A DNA stretch of 64,000 nt from HGM04593 sp045660825 (GTDB lineage Bacteria; Bacteroidota; Bacteroidia; Bacteroidales; Bacteroidaceae): assembly GCA_045660825.1 (NCBI GenBank), contig JAZREN010000069.1, positions 1-64,000 of the forward strand. Direction: 5' to 3'. The notes below the pieces were generated by a model that worked only from the letters and a program-made list of their open reading frames with translations, made no database searches and had not been told where the DNA came from. The number at the start of each line of letters is the position of its first letter. Within the stretch, counting starts at the first letter, position 1. This document shows, piece after piece, positions 18,114-27,047 of the stretch. A program made the translations under genes and the position numbers.

Positions 18114-18717
18114 CGTAGCATGAGCCATTCCACCTGTACACCAACTTGCGCAACATAGGTTTAACCTTTTTCGCATCATCCTCACTCATATAAGCAGGCA
18201 TTGTATATTCGGCAGCAAGAGTGTTGTCAGTAGCCGAGAGTGTAAGTGACACAAGGTAGATATCGCACTTATTCACAAGTTCATTGACCGCAGATGTAAA
18301 GAATTCCGCGATGGACGGGAAACGGAACATCCGGTCTCCATCGAGCAGATTCCACTCCTTGTCATAGAAACGGATGCGGCTGTCAGCAGCCTCGGCCTTG
18401 ACAGTCTTTATCATGCATATGACAGTATCGCCCTGGAAAGGCAATAGTTTCAACTGCACATCCGATGATGCAGTTGTCGCCAATTTCAAGTAATCGGCTT
18501 CGAGTTCATGCAGCACTGTTGTACCGTCAAGTCTGTTGGTAACCTTTGCAGTCATGCCAGCCTCAATATAGTCGACCAGGTCGGCGCGGTCATTACCGGA
18601 AAGCAACGGGAATATCCCATCGGGGGCATTCAGAAAAATGGCACGCATATCCTGGGCCGACACCATCGTCAAGGCGCCACCGAACAAAAACATTATAGAA
18701 ATCAACAGTTTTCTCAT
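18103..18717 (-). CDS. DUF3256 family secreted protein
   Basis: The 204-residue protein has a signal peptide (MRKLLISIMFLFGGALTMVSAQ) and a mature part beginning DMRAIFLNAPDGIFPLLS, which matches the Bacteroidales DUF3256 family as I recall it. Function unknown; a periplasmic location is inferred. It is last in a coupled minus-strand run and overlaps the preceding EamA gene by 4 bases. Its end overlaps the convergent CapA-like gene by 11 bases. Confidence 0.75.
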   Translation of the reverse strand: MRKLLISIMFLFGGALTMVSAQDMRAIFLNAPDGIFPLLSGNDRADLVDYIEAGMTAKVTNRLDGTTVLHELEADYLKLATTASSDVQLKLLPFQGDTVICMIKTVKAEAADSRIRFYDKEWNLLDGDRMFRFPSIAEFFTSAVNELVNKCDIYLVSLTLSATDNTLAAEYTMPAYMSEDDAKKVKPMLRKLVYRWNGSCYVIE

Positions 18718-19613
18718 CTTGAGCCCAAATATAGGAAAAATAATCCAACCAATATCAACAAAACGTCAAGCGCTTTACTTTTAAGATTCTTCTCTTTCAA
18801 CAGCAATGCCCCAAATACGAACGACACGATTACACTGCCACGTCTTATCATAGACACCACAGCAATGAGAGCTCCCTCCTGTGCCAATGCCGTAAAGTAA
18901 CAGAAATCGGCAAGACCAAGAAATAGCGAAATCATGGGAATAGACCATCGCCAAATAAACCTGCGCCCACGCTGCGCCGGATTCATGGCATTCATCACTG
19001 TTATGATGATACCCATGAGCACACATTGGTATATATTGAACCAGGACTGCACCACAATGGGCTCTATGGAGCGCATGAGATACTTGTCGTACAAAGCGCT
19101 CACAGCACCGAACAATGCAGCCAGGGCAACAAACGCAACCCAACGGTTATTTACAAAGTCAATTCCCTCGCGTTTGCCACTACGGCTGAGCAGATAGACA
19201 GATATGATGGCTATTATGACACCTATCCATTGATATGTATTCAATGTTTCACCAAACAAGAACAGGGCGCCAAGCAACACCAATACCGGGCGTGTTGACT
19301 GTATCGGAGAGACAATAGTTATAGGCAAGTGCTTTATACCGATGTAGCCACAAAGCCATGAAGACAATACAATGACAGCCTTCAACAGCAGTTGGAGATG
19401 CACATCTGCGCCAACCGATGGCACATACAGTTGCCCCGACGTTACCACCCCGGCATGTGACAGCAATATGAAAGGAGCAAAAAGCAATGACGAAAAAAGA
19501 GTGTTCAAGAACAACACTGCCAGGACAGAGTTATCCTTCAGCGACACCTTTTTGAAAAAGTCATAGCAGCCAAGCAGCGCTGCCGACATAAAAGCAAGCA
19601 GCGCCCACATCAC
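18714..19613 (-). CDS. EamA/DMT-superfamily transporter
   Basis: The 299-residue protein is almost entirely hydrophobic, with about ten membrane segments in two repeated halves, the pattern of EamA-type drug/metabolite transporters. The motif PIQSTRPVLVLLGALFLFGE in the first half and MIRRGSVIVSFVFGALLLKE in the second are the usual end-of-repeat helices. Substrate unknown. It overlaps truA by 4 bases upstream and DUF3256 by 4 bases downstream. Confidence 0.88.
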   Translation of the reverse strand: MMWALLAFMSAALLGCYDFFKKVSLKDNSVLAVLFLNTLFSSLLFAPFILLSHAGVVTSGQLYVPSVGADVHLQLLLKAVIVLSSWLCGYIGIKHLPITIVSPIQSTRPVLVLLGALFLFGETLNTYQWIGVIIAIISVYLLSRSGKREGIDFVNNRWVAFVALAALFGAVSALYDKYLMRSIEPIVVQSWFNIYQCVLMGIIITVMNAMNPAQRGRRFIWRWSIPMISLFLGLADFCYFTALAQEGALIAVVSMIRRGSVIVSFVFGALLLKEKNLKSKALDVLLILVGLFFLYLGSR

Positions 19614-20362
19614 AGATAAACATTATTTGGATATTTAACATCGACAAGGAAGAGTGCCTCGCCCATAGCCGAGTCACCGGCATCGGCACGGGCCTTGTTC
19701 TCAATCACCTCGCGGAAACCGTCAATCGTCATCTTGCCACGCCCAACAAGCAATAGAGTGCCAACGATTGCACGCACCATGTTACGCAGGAAACGGTCGG
19801 CCTCAATCTCGAAGACCCACTCATTCCCCCCAACATTGTGCCAAGCTGCATAAGTCACCTTGCAGTTATTGGTCTTGACGTCGGTATGCAGTTTGCTGAA
19901 ACTGGTAAAATCGGTATACTCATACAACAGTTCGGCAGCGCGGTTCATCGCTTCGAAATCTACCCCCGGCATAACCCTCAGGGCATAACGGCGGGCGAAC
20001 GGTGACTTGGCCGTCACAACACGGTAACGGTAACGGCGCGACACAGCGTCAAAACGCGCGTGCGCATCGTCACGAACCCTTTTTATATCACTGACAGCAA
20101 TATCCGGCGGCAATATCTTGTTCAGTTTATATATCAGTTGTGCCACATCAATATCGGCAGGCAAATTAGCATGTGCCACCATACACTCGGCATTCACGCC
20201 GGTATCGGTGCGCCCGGCACCCACCACAGGAACAGGGAGACGCAACAAGGTAGCCAGAGCCTCCTCAAGCACCTGTTGCACAGTTATGGCGTTTGGCTGC
20301 ACTTGCCAACCATGGTAGGCTGCGCCATCGTAGGAAAAGAGAATGAAATAGCGGTTTGTCAT
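19610..20362 (-). CDS. truA: tRNA pseudouridine(38-40) synthase
   Basis: The 250-residue enzyme forms pseudouridine at positions 38-40 of the tRNA anticodon stem. The catalytic aspartate is D53 in GAGRTDTGVNA. I chose the ATG at 20362 (MTNRYFILFSYDGAAYHGW), which overlaps the rsmE stop as ATGA, over a start 10 codons upstream inside rsmE. It ends with a 4-base overlap into the EamA gene, so translation of the run is probably coupled. Confidence 0.95.
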   Translation of the reverse strand: MTNRYFILFSYDGAAYHGWQVQPNAITVQQVLEEALATLLRLPVPVVGAGRTDTGVNAECMVAHANLPADIDVAQLIYKLNKILPPDIAVSDIKRVRDDAHARFDAVSRRYRYRVVTAKSPFARRYALRVMPGVDFEAMNRAAELLYEYTDFTSFSKLHTDVKTNNCKVTYAAWHNVGGNEWVFEIEADRFLRNMVRAIVGTLLLVGRGKMTIDGFREVIENKARADAGDSAMGEALFLVDVKYPNNVYL

Positions 20363-21060
20363 ATCTCGTTCTTCAATATGAAGGTGTGGCATGCAACAAG
20401 AGCTGCTGTCTCGGTGCGCAGACGCGAAGAGCCAAGACTTATTGGCTTATAGCCTGCTTTTACAGCCAAATCAACCTCTTCGGGACTGAAATCCCCCTCG
20501 GGTCCAATGAGTACCGTTGCATCCTCACCGGCAACAAGGACATCCTTCAGAAGCACCCTCTCGCTGTCATAGCAGTGGGCTATATATTTCGCACCGGGAC
20601 GATCCTGAGCAATGAATTTCTTGAAATCGGTCATGTCTGCCACCAAGGGCTTACAATACTTGAGCGACTGCTTCATTGCCGACACCACGATGCGCTCGAC
20701 ACGCTCGGGCTTCACCACCTTACGCTCCGAGAAACGGCAGTTGAGGAATGTGATAGCATCGAGTCCAATCTCGGTAGCCTTCTCTGCGAACCACTCTATG
20801 CGGTCCATGTTCTTTGTGGGAGCAATTGCAATATGCACATTGCCACGCCAGTTCTTGGGCTTTTCAACCGGTGCACATGGCTCAACATAGCAGTGCTTGC
20901 CGGCAATTGAAGCTATTGCTGTGTTGTAGAGATTTCCTTTGCCATCGGTTATCTCAAGTTCACTGCCCACCGTGAGGCGCAGGACGCGCAATGCATGAGC
21001 GGCCTCTTCGTCTGAGAGTTCCCACGTATTTGCTATTTCGGGTACATAAAAAAGTGCCAT
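20359..21060 (-). CDS. rsmE: 16S rRNA m3U1498 methyltransferase
   Basis: The 233-residue SPOUT-class enzyme methylates N3 of U1498 in 16S rRNA. It has an N-terminal PUA-like domain (residues 1-70) and the trefoil-knot domain with the SAM-binding IGPEGDFSPEEVDLA segment near residues 189-203 and the final LGSSRLRTETAAL motif. It lies 5 bases after the bifunctional-nuclease-like gene and overlaps truA by 4. Confidence 0.96.
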   Translation of the reverse strand: MALFYVPEIANTWELSDEEAAHALRVLRLTVGSELEITDGKGNLYNTAIASIAGKHCYVEPCAPVEKPKNWRGNVHIAIAPTKNMDRIEWFAEKATEIGLDAITFLNCRFSERKVVKPERVERIVVSAMKQSLKYCKPLVADMTDFKKFIAQDRPGAKYIAHCYDSERVLLKDVLVAGEDATVLIGPEGDFSPEEVDLAVKAGYKPISLGSSRLRTETAALVACHTFILKNEI

Positions 21061-21065
21061 TGTCG

Positions 21066-21647
21066 TTAATTATCGTTGTCTGTATTATTACAGCATGCGC
21101 TGTTTTGCGCAGCATGCCGTGATTCTATCTCCTCCTTGAGTTTGTGAGCCAGTTCGTAGTTCTCCTCCTTGACTGCATTCTCAATTGCCACGCGCAGAGT
21201 AGCCTCATCGGCAGCAGTAATAGGTATGGAGAATGCGCCGTTCTGCTCGTCGCGCACACACATACGCGACAGTAATTCATCCTTTATATATATGGGGGCT
21301 GGAGCACGCAAGGCTATTGCTATTGCATCACTCGTGCGCGAATCGACACAATGCTCAACCTCGCCTTGCCTGTAGCAGAGCTGTGAACAGAAAGTCCCAT
21401 CACTAATATTGTTGATGAGGATATACTGCAACTCCACGCCGAACGCCGATGTGACACAGCCAAACAGGTCGTGCGTGAGTGGACGGTCGGTTCTGATGCC
21501 GCGAAGTGCAAATGCTATTGCCTGCGCCTCAAGGAAACCCAAAGAGACGATTATGCGACGCAGCCCTTCCTTCTCACTGAGCAGAAGCACATGGGCACGT
21601 TGGTCCGACACCTTGGACATTATATCCGTCACAACAAGCTCTACCAT
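21066..21647 (-). CDS. Bifunctional-nuclease (DUF151) domain protein with UVR motif
   Basis: The 193-residue protein has a BFN/DUF151 domain (residues 1-130: LGFLEAQAIAFALRG, RPLTHDLF, and the DSRTSDAIAIALRAPAPIY signature) followed by a UVR-type helix pair (about 147-173, AIENAVKEENYELAHKLKEEIE). This architecture is widespread in Bacteroidota. DUF151 proteins have been reported with RNase/DNase activity in plants, and UVR motifs mediate UvrB-UvrC contacts; the role here is unknown. The last residues are cysteine- and asparagine-rich. Confidence 0.88.
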   Translation of the reverse strand: MVELVVTDIMSKVSDQRAHVLLLSEKEGLRRIIVSLGFLEAQAIAFALRGIRTDRPLTHDLFGCVTSAFGVELQYILINNISDGTFCSQLCYRQGEVEHCVDSRTSDAIAIALRAPAPIYIKDELLSRMCVRDEQNGAFSIPITAADEATLRVAIENAVKEENYELAHKLKEEIESRHAAQNSACCNNTDNDN

Positions 21648-21655
21648 ATCTTGAA

Positions 21656-22909
21656 TTATGCTTTTTTATCTTTGAACACCAATGCAAAGAAAACAGCTAT
21701 CACCAATGCATATCCGGCGAAGATATACCATGCTATAGGCCAGCCTGCAAAATTTGTCTGGTTTGCGGTAAAGTGGTTGACAACCTCCTGGGCTGCGATG
21801 ACACCTATTGAGGCTCCAAGACCGTTTGTCATGAGCATGAACAAACCTTGGGCACTTGAACGCATACTCTCGGGCACCTCCTGGTCAACAAACAGCGAAC
21901 CGGATATATTGAAGAAATCAAATGCCACACCATATACTATCATAGAAAGTACAAACAACAACACTCCAGGCATACCGGGGTCACCAACAGCAAAGAAACC
22001 GAAACGGAACACCCAGCCCAACATTGCAATGAGCATGACTTTTTTGATACCGAATCTCTTGAGGAAGAACGGAATAAGCAGGATGCATAGAGTCTCGGAA
22101 AGCTGAGAAAGTGAGATAAGCATGTTGGTATGCTCTACAGCAAATGTACCGGCATACTGTTCAATGTCGCCAAAACCATTTATAAATGTATTCGCGTAGC
22201 CATTGGAAACCTGCAACGCCGCACCAAGCAACATAGAGAAAATGAAGAACATAGCCATTCTCTTTTGCTTGAAGAGTTTGAACGCATCGAGTCCGAAAGC
22301 TGACGCAAGAGATTTCTTTCCAGCCGACTTGTCGACAGGACAATTGGGGATAGTCAATGAATAAATCGCCAGCAAGCCACCCCAGACAGCCGAGGTAAAG
22401 AACTGGTTGTAGTTATTCTGGAAGCCTGTAAAGTCAACAAGCAACATAGACACGATGAAACCCACAGTTCCAAATACACGAATTGGCGGGAAAGCCTTAA
22501 CTGTATCAAGTCCGGCCTGGTTTAGCACGGTATACGACACAGAGTTGGAAAGTGCCAATGTAGGCATATAGAATGCCACGCTGACAGTGTATGTCCAGAA
22601 AAGGTCACCAAATACCACGTCGACACCCTTGGTCATTCCAATATAACCGGTAATTCCCATGAACACGGCTGCTACCGCATGGCAGAAAGCGAGCATACGC
22701 TGCGCCGGAACCCAGCGGTCGGCAATGATACCTATAAGAGCAGGCATAAAAATAGACACAATACCTTGTACCGAATAGAACCAGCCGATATCGCTACCCA
22801 TACCGGCACTGCCCAGATAACGTCCCATTGAGGTTAGATAGGCTCCCCAGATGGCAAACTGCATAAAACTCAGAATGATGAGTCTTGTCTTAATACTTGA
22901 ATTCTGCAT
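21656..22909 (-). CDS. Nucleoside:H+ symporter, NupG-type MFS
   Basis: The 417-residue protein has about 12 membrane segments and the features of the NupG/XapB group: an N-terminal LSFMQFAIWGAYLTSMGRYL, the SVQGIVSIFMPALIGIIADRW loop and VPESMRSSAQGLFMLMTNGLG near residue 350. It would import nucleosides across the inner membrane. It lies 8 bases upstream of the DUF151 gene. cdd and hpt elsewhere in this window would supply nucleoside salvage steps. Confidence 0.9.
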   Translation of the reverse strand: MQNSSIKTRLIILSFMQFAIWGAYLTSMGRYLGSAGMGSDIGWFYSVQGIVSIFMPALIGIIADRWVPAQRMLAFCHAVAAVFMGITGYIGMTKGVDVVFGDLFWTYTVSVAFYMPTLALSNSVSYTVLNQAGLDTVKAFPPIRVFGTVGFIVSMLLVDFTGFQNNYNQFFTSAVWGGLLAIYSLTIPNCPVDKSAGKKSLASAFGLDAFKLFKQKRMAMFFIFSMLLGAALQVSNGYANTFINGFGDIEQYAGTFAVEHTNMLISLSQLSETLCILLIPFFLKRFGIKKVMLIAMLGWVFRFGFFAVGDPGMPGVLLFVLSMIVYGVAFDFFNISGSLFVDQEVPESMRSSAQGLFMLMTNGLGASIGVIAAQEVVNHFTANQTNFAGWPIAWYIFAGYALVIAVFFALVFKDKKA

Positions 22910-22973
22910 AAAATATATTTTTATTGTCTTATCACTTACTGCAAACTAATAAACCGCAACATAGTCATTATGT

Positions 22974-23264
22974 TCACCTGAACACTATATCCGTTATCAC
23001 CTGCGCCTTTACATATTCGTTGAGTTTTGCGACAAGCGAACGCCTGTTCATCAGCAGTTCCTGACGCAGCACCGACGATGTGACTGTGACAAAAAGCACC
23101 TGGTTATAGATTTTCAGGTCCTTGGTATATGTGCACACCGATTGCCCCAACACTTTTGGCCAGGCATTTATGAGACGATATTCGTTGAGCGGAGTCTCCA
23201 GCCCCTCCTCACGACACATCACGCGCACCAGCTCGGCAATGGATTTGGTTTCACCTCTTTTCAT
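22974..23264 (-). CDS. DUF721 (DciA-like) protein
   Basis: The 96-residue protein matches the DUF721 family: KSIAELVRVMCREEGLETPLNE at the N-terminus, AWPKVLGQSV, and a C-terminal VTVTSSVLRQELLMNRRSLV. In proteobacteria the family member DciA helps load the replicative helicase; short Bacteroidota forms next to recF are the same fold, but the role here is inference. Its start overlaps the recF stop by 4 bases. Confidence 0.85.
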   Translation of the reverse strand: MKRGETKSIAELVRVMCREEGLETPLNEYRLINAWPKVLGQSVCTYTKDLKIYNQVLFVTVTSSVLRQELLMNRRSLVAKLNEYVKAQVITDIVFR

Positions 23265-24373
23265 ACCTCACGCGATTTTAACAGTTCGACACATCCGCTC
23301 TGCACTTCAAAGAGATGAAAAGCGCCATTCACCCCCTCAAGGATGTGATCGATATGCTCACGGTTGACATCCGTGATGAATATCTGCCCGAAATCCTTGC
23401 CCGACACAAGTGAAATTATCTGTTCGACCCTGCGGCTGTCAAGTTTATCAAAGATATCGTCAAGGAGCAACAATGGAGTTTCACGTCCTTTGACACGCAG
23501 GAAATCATATTGCGCAAGCTTCAGCGCCACAAGGAAAGTCTTGTTCTGCCCCTGCGAGCCCTCGCGCCTTAACGGATATCCACCCAGCTGCATGACTAAT
23601 TCATCACGGTGCACACCCTTTGAGGTGTGTCCAATGCGACGGTCGTCGGTTCGTGAGCCACGCAGAATGTCAAGCAAATTACCATCGGCAAGATGCGAAC
23701 GGTAGGTCAACGACACCTGCTCGTTGCCGCCTGTTATTGAATTATGGAATTTGGTAAATATTGGCACAAGCTCATTTATGAAATCCATGCGGCACCTATT
23801 GATACACAATGCCTCTTCAACCATCATCTCTTCAATGAGTGAAAGCATGTCGGCATCGGGTTCACGTTCGCCACGCAACAACGCATTGCGCTGCTGCAAT
23901 GCACGGTTATAACGTATGAGCGACTGCAGGTACTCCTTGTTATATTGCGAAATCACAACGTCCATAAAACGACGGCGCTCCTCACTGCCACCGGCAATGA
24001 GCTCATTGTCGGCCGGCGACACCATCACAAGCGGAACAGAACCGATGTGGTCGGATAGACGCTCGTACAGTTTGCCATCCTTGCGGAACTGTTTCTTGTC
24101 GCCACGCTTCAGACCACAGGAAACCTCGCTCTCAATACCACTATCACTGCAATAGTTACCCTGCAACATGAAATAAGGCTCATCGTGCATTATATTCGAC
24201 GAGTCGGATGCATTCACCGCACTCTTGCAGAAAGAGAGATAATAAACTGCATCAAGCAAGTTGGTCTTGCCCATTCCATTGCTGCCTATGAGACAGTTTA
24301 TCTTAGGGGAGAAATTGACATTCACCTCCCGCAGATTCCTATAGTTGAGTAACGATATTCCGTCAAGTATCAT
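23261..24373 (-). CDS. recF: DNA replication/repair protein RecF
   Basis: The 370-residue SMC-like ATPase acts with RecOR at single-strand gaps. Walker A is GSNGMGKT (residues 30-37), the signature region is REGSQGQNKTFLVALKLAQ and Walker B is LLLLDDIFDKLD; the D-loop follows. Length is normal. It is the first gene of a minus-strand run and overlaps DUF721. dnaA lies separately at 31.8 kb, not beside it. Confidence 0.96.
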   Translation of the reverse strand: MILDGISLLNYRNLREVNVNFSPKINCLIGSNGMGKTNLLDAVYYLSFCKSAVNASDSSNIMHDEPYFMLQGNYCSDSGIESEVSCGLKRGDKKQFRKDGKLYERLSDHIGSVPLVMVSPADNELIAGGSEERRRFMDVVISQYNKEYLQSLIRYNRALQQRNALLRGEREPDADMLSLIEEMMVEEALCINRCRMDFINELVPIFTKFHNSITGGNEQVSLTYRSHLADGNLLDILRGSRTDDRRIGHTSKGVHRDELVMQLGGYPLRREGSQGQNKTFLVALKLAQYDFLRVKGRETPLLLLDDIFDKLDSRRVEQIISLVSGKDFGQIFITDVNREHIDHILEGVNGAFHLFEVQSGCVELLKSREV

Positions 24374-24560
24374 TGTGGGTATATAAAATATTGCAGCGTC
24401 CTTCGCTATGTCAATGGCAAAGATACAAATAAGCGAGCGAGAAATAAGAAGCTTGCTTCATTATTTTTCACAGCGAACGCAAGTATTTTCGAGGTTTACC
24501 TCAAAGATAGCAAGAAACAAGGTATATCCACCCCTTCGGAAGAAAAAAAACCGATATAAT

Positions 24561-24591
24561 TTTCAAGCTAACAATATTTTGTTTATTTTTG
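24561..24591 (+). promoter_or_regulatory. Promoter of the TPR gene
   Basis: A -7 box TATTTTTG (24584-24591) has TTTC (24561-24564, one off TTTG) 19 bases upstream, matching the Bacteroidota pattern. It lies 68 bases before the start at 24660. The rest of the 24374-24659 gap is AT-rich and no other element was recognised. Confidence 0.5.
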
Positions 24592-24659
24592 CACAATAAT
24601 ACTATGCCATAGAGTGGCTAAAAACACGTTTGACAAGAAAAATAAATAAAAAATAGACT

Positions 24660-25322
24660 ATGAGCAAGAAAAACGACACACCTATTGCACCAGACGAGGC
24701 ATTGGGTAAAGCAGAAGAGTTCGTACTGAAGAACAAGAAGGTATTCATTGGTGTTATTGCAGCAATCATCGTAATTGCAGCACTCAATGCATTCGGTGTA
24801 TTCTCACCAAAGAGCAATGAGAACTGTGAGGCCAACCAGGCTATTGCAAACATTGAGTACAAAGTATTTGAAGGCAATTTTGAGGCAGCATTGAACGGCG
24901 ACGATTTCAACATGGGCTTGCTTGAGATTATCGAGAAATTCGATGGCACAAGCGCAGCAAACAAAGCTAACCTTTATGCAGGAATCGTATATGCACAGCA
25001 GAAGCAGTATGAGGAGGCAATCAAGTATCTTAGCAAGTACGAAGGCAACGACAACATCGTTGCAGCAAAGGCAAAGCAGACACTTGGCAACTGCTACTCA
25101 CAGACCGGCGACATGAAGAAGGCAATAGAGCTTGTTCTCGAGGCTGCTACAATGGCAAACAACATTGCTGTCACACCTGCTTGTTGGAGAGATGCAGCTG
25201 CCATGTACGAGGCACAGGGCAACACTGCAGAGGCGATGAAACTTTACAACAGCATCAAGAACGAGTATCCAAACTCACCAATCGCAAACGAGGCTGAGAT
25301 TAAAATCAACGCTGCGAAGTAA
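24660..25322 (+). CDS. Membrane-anchored tetratricopeptide-repeat protein
   Basis: The 220-residue protein has a cytoplasmic N-terminus, one membrane segment (about residues 28-46, FIGVIAAIIVIAALNAFGVF) and a soluble C-terminal domain with TPR-like helices (KANLYAGIVYAQQKQYEEAI; AKQTLGNCYSQTGDMKKAIE; CWRDAAAMYEAQGNTAEAMK). The layout is like YfgM/YbgF-type periplasmic scaffold proteins, but no specific partner can be named. A strong terminator follows 19 bases downstream. Confidence 0.85.
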   Translation: MSKKNDTPIAPDEALGKAEEFVLKNKKVFIGVIAAIIVIAALNAFGVFSPKSNENCEANQAIANIEYKVFEGNFEAALNGDDFNMGLLEIIEKFDGTSAANKANLYAGIVYAQQKQYEEAIKYLSKYEGNDNIVAAKAKQTLGNCYSQTGDMKKAIELVLEAATMANNIAVTPACWRDAAAMYEAQGNTAEAMKLYNSIKNEYPNSPIANEAEIKINAAK

Positions 25323-25341
25323 TTCAACTGAAATACTAACC

Positions 25342-25378
25342 AAAAGGCTGTCGCAATAAAACGGGACAGCCTTTTTTA
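25342..25378 (+). terminator. Rho-independent terminator between TPR gene and ribH
   Basis: An 11-pair stem (25342-25352 with 25365-25375) is followed by a T-run (to 25377). It ends only about 14 bases before the ribH start, so ribH translation signals lie directly against the terminator and no separate ribH promoter fits between them. Confidence 0.85.
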
Positions 25379-25391
25379 ATAGACAGGCAAT

Positions 25392-25874
25392 ATGGCAACA
25401 GAATTGAAGAACCTTTCATCATACGACCCGTCAAAGGTTGCAAATGGCAAAGGCCGCAGAATTGGCATTGTATATGCCGAGTGGAACGATGAGATAACAT
25501 ACGCGCTACGCGATGGCGCAGTAAAGACACTCATTGACAACGGCGTTGAGGAGAACGACATAGAGTTGGCAAGCGTTCCAGGCAGTTTTGAGCTTATCTT
25601 TGGAGCATCACAAATGGTCAAAAGCGGCAAATACGACGCCGTGATTGCCATCGGCTGTGTAATCAGAGGCGACACCCCACATTTTGACTACATTTGCGAA
25701 GGCGTAACAGCGGGACTCTCAAAGCTGAACGTTGAGTATGACACTCCCGTTATTTTTGGCCTTATAACAACAAATAACCTGTTGCAGGCACAGGAGCGCA
25801 GCGGCGGCCGCCTTGGCAATAAAGGCGATGAATGTGCCGTTACGGCTCTGCAAATGATTGCAGGGTTCAAGTAA
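25392..25874 (+). CDS. ribH: 6,7-dimethyl-8-ribityllumazine synthase
   Basis: The 160-residue enzyme catalyses the penultimate step of riboflavin synthesis. Conserved substrate-site segments are seen: the AEWNDEIT loop, VPGSFELIFGA, AIGCVIRGDTPHFDYI with the catalytic histidine, and GLITTNNLLQAQER. It has the normal length. Its only visible transcription source is readthrough of the terminator just upstream, or a promoter inside the TPR gene. Confidence 0.96.
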   Translation: MATELKNLSSYDPSKVANGKGRRIGIVYAEWNDEITYALRDGAVKTLIDNGVEENDIELASVPGSFELIFGASQMVKSGKYDAVIAIGCVIRGDTPHFDYICEGVTAGLSKLNVEYDTPVIFGLITTNNLLQAQERSGGRLGNKGDECAVTALQMIAGFK

Positions 25875-25980
25875 CGGCGTATCGACAAAACGAGCAGCGA
25901 TAAGTCGCACGCAGTGTGGCAAAGTCACACCGTGCGGTGGTTCGCTTTGCCACCCAAGACTTCTGATAGCTTTTCAATAA

Positions 25981-26023
25981 AAGAACCCCGACAGGTGATT
26001 CATTTCACTTTGTCGGGGTTCTT
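25981..26023 (-). terminator. Terminator overlapping the ruvC end
   Basis: A 13-pair stem (25981-25993 with 26011-26023) spans the ruvC stop codon; on the minus strand it is followed by TTTTATTG. It would end the cdd-PTP-ruvC transcript, using the last codons of ruvC as one arm. It could also act on plus-strand readthrough from ribH. Confidence 0.75.
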
Positions 26024-26566
26024 GTTTACGAAATCGGCCCAGGAGGAGTATTTTTTCTCACTCACCGGCTTACCGTTTTGCAGATAATGACAGAACGCTG
26101 CACCAAGAGCATCGGTGGCATCCATGAACTGCGGCATCTCGTCACCGGAGATATTGAGCATGCGACGCAACATATCGGCAACCTGTTCCTTAGACGCAGA
26201 ACCGTTACCGGTAATAGCCATCTTAATTTTTAGCGGTGCATATTCATGGATTGGCACCTGGCGGCTTATGGCAGCAGCAATTGCAACACCCTGTGCCCTA
26301 CCCAACTTGAGCATACTCTGGACATTCTTTCCAAAGAAAGGAGCTTCAATGGCAAGCTCATCGGGCAGAAAGGAAACAATTAATCCCTGCACCCTTTCGA
26401 AAATTTCGCCCAGTTTCATGTACATATCCTTGCACTTGCGCATATCAATCACGCCCATAGTGATGAGGCGTGCACGGTTTCCGTTCACACCAATGAAGGC
26501 ATATCCCATAATGTTCGTTCCCGGGTCGATACCCATTATAACCTTGTCATCAGCCGCATTTCCCAT
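26000..26566 (-). CDS. ruvC: Crossover junction endodeoxyribonuclease RuvC
   Basis: The 188-residue enzyme resolves Holliday junctions. The acidic catalytic residues can be placed: D14 in GIDPGT, E74 in LAIEAPFF, and D149/D152 with H160 in FMDATDALGAAFCH. The KLGRAQGVAIAAA helix is typical. A short C-terminal tail passes the usual core. It starts 1 base after the phosphatase gene stop. Confidence 0.96.
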   Translation of the reverse strand: MGNAADDKVIMGIDPGTNIMGYAFIGVNGNRARLITMGVIDMRKCKDMYMKLGEIFERVQGLIVSFLPDELAIEAPFFGKNVQSMLKLGRAQGVAIAAAISRQVPIHEYAPLKIKMAITGNGSASKEQVADMLRRMLNISGDEMPQFMDATDALGAAFCHYLQNGKPVSEKKYSSWADFVNKNPDKVK

Positions 26567-26567
26567 A

Positions 26568-27032
26568 TCAGTATCCCAAATACTCCAACAAGCCTTTACA
26601 GCCCTGCTCTATCTCTTTGTATGTCTTGTCAAAATTGCCATGATACCAAGGATCTGAAATATCGGCACCATTGCATGGTTGTGGTTCGTCACTCACAAAG
26701 TCGAGCAGCTTCCACACCTTTCCCTCGCAGTCGCAGCCTATCAGACGCAAGAGGTTGTGTTTATTGTAATCTTCCATAACCACAACCATATCGAAATTGT
26801 TGTAGTCATCAACTGTAAACTGACGTGCATGATGCCCTGCACTACCAATACCATGCATATAGAGTATCTGCGCCGCCGGTGGATAGATTGAATTGCCAAT
26901 CTCCTCGCGGCTTGTAGCCGAAGATTCAATATGCAGTTCTGCACCGGCCTTTGCTGCAAGCGATTTCATCACAAATTCAGCCATTGGAGAACGACAGATG
27001 TTTCCATGGCACACGAACATTATCTTTTTCAT
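26568..27032 (-). CDS. Low-molecular-weight protein tyrosine phosphatase
   Basis: The 154-residue protein has the P-loop CHGNICRS (C8 to R14 as nucleophile and phosphate binder) and the general acid in SDPWYHG near residue 128. LMW-PTPs such as Wzb dephosphorylate tyrosine autokinases of capsule synthesis. The capsule locus here carries its own PHP-type phosphatase at 47.8 kb, so this unlinked one may act on other targets. It lies in a cdd-PTP-ruvC run. Confidence 0.93.
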   Translation of the reverse strand: MKKIMFVCHGNICRSPMAEFVMKSLAAKAGAELHIESSATSREEIGNSIYPPAAQILYMHGIGSAGHHARQFTVDDYNNFDMVVVMEDYNKHNLLRLIGCDCEGKVWKLLDFVSDEPQPCNGADISDPWYHGNFDKTYKEIEQGCKGLLEYLGY

Positions 27033-27047
27033 CTCTTTTATAGACTT

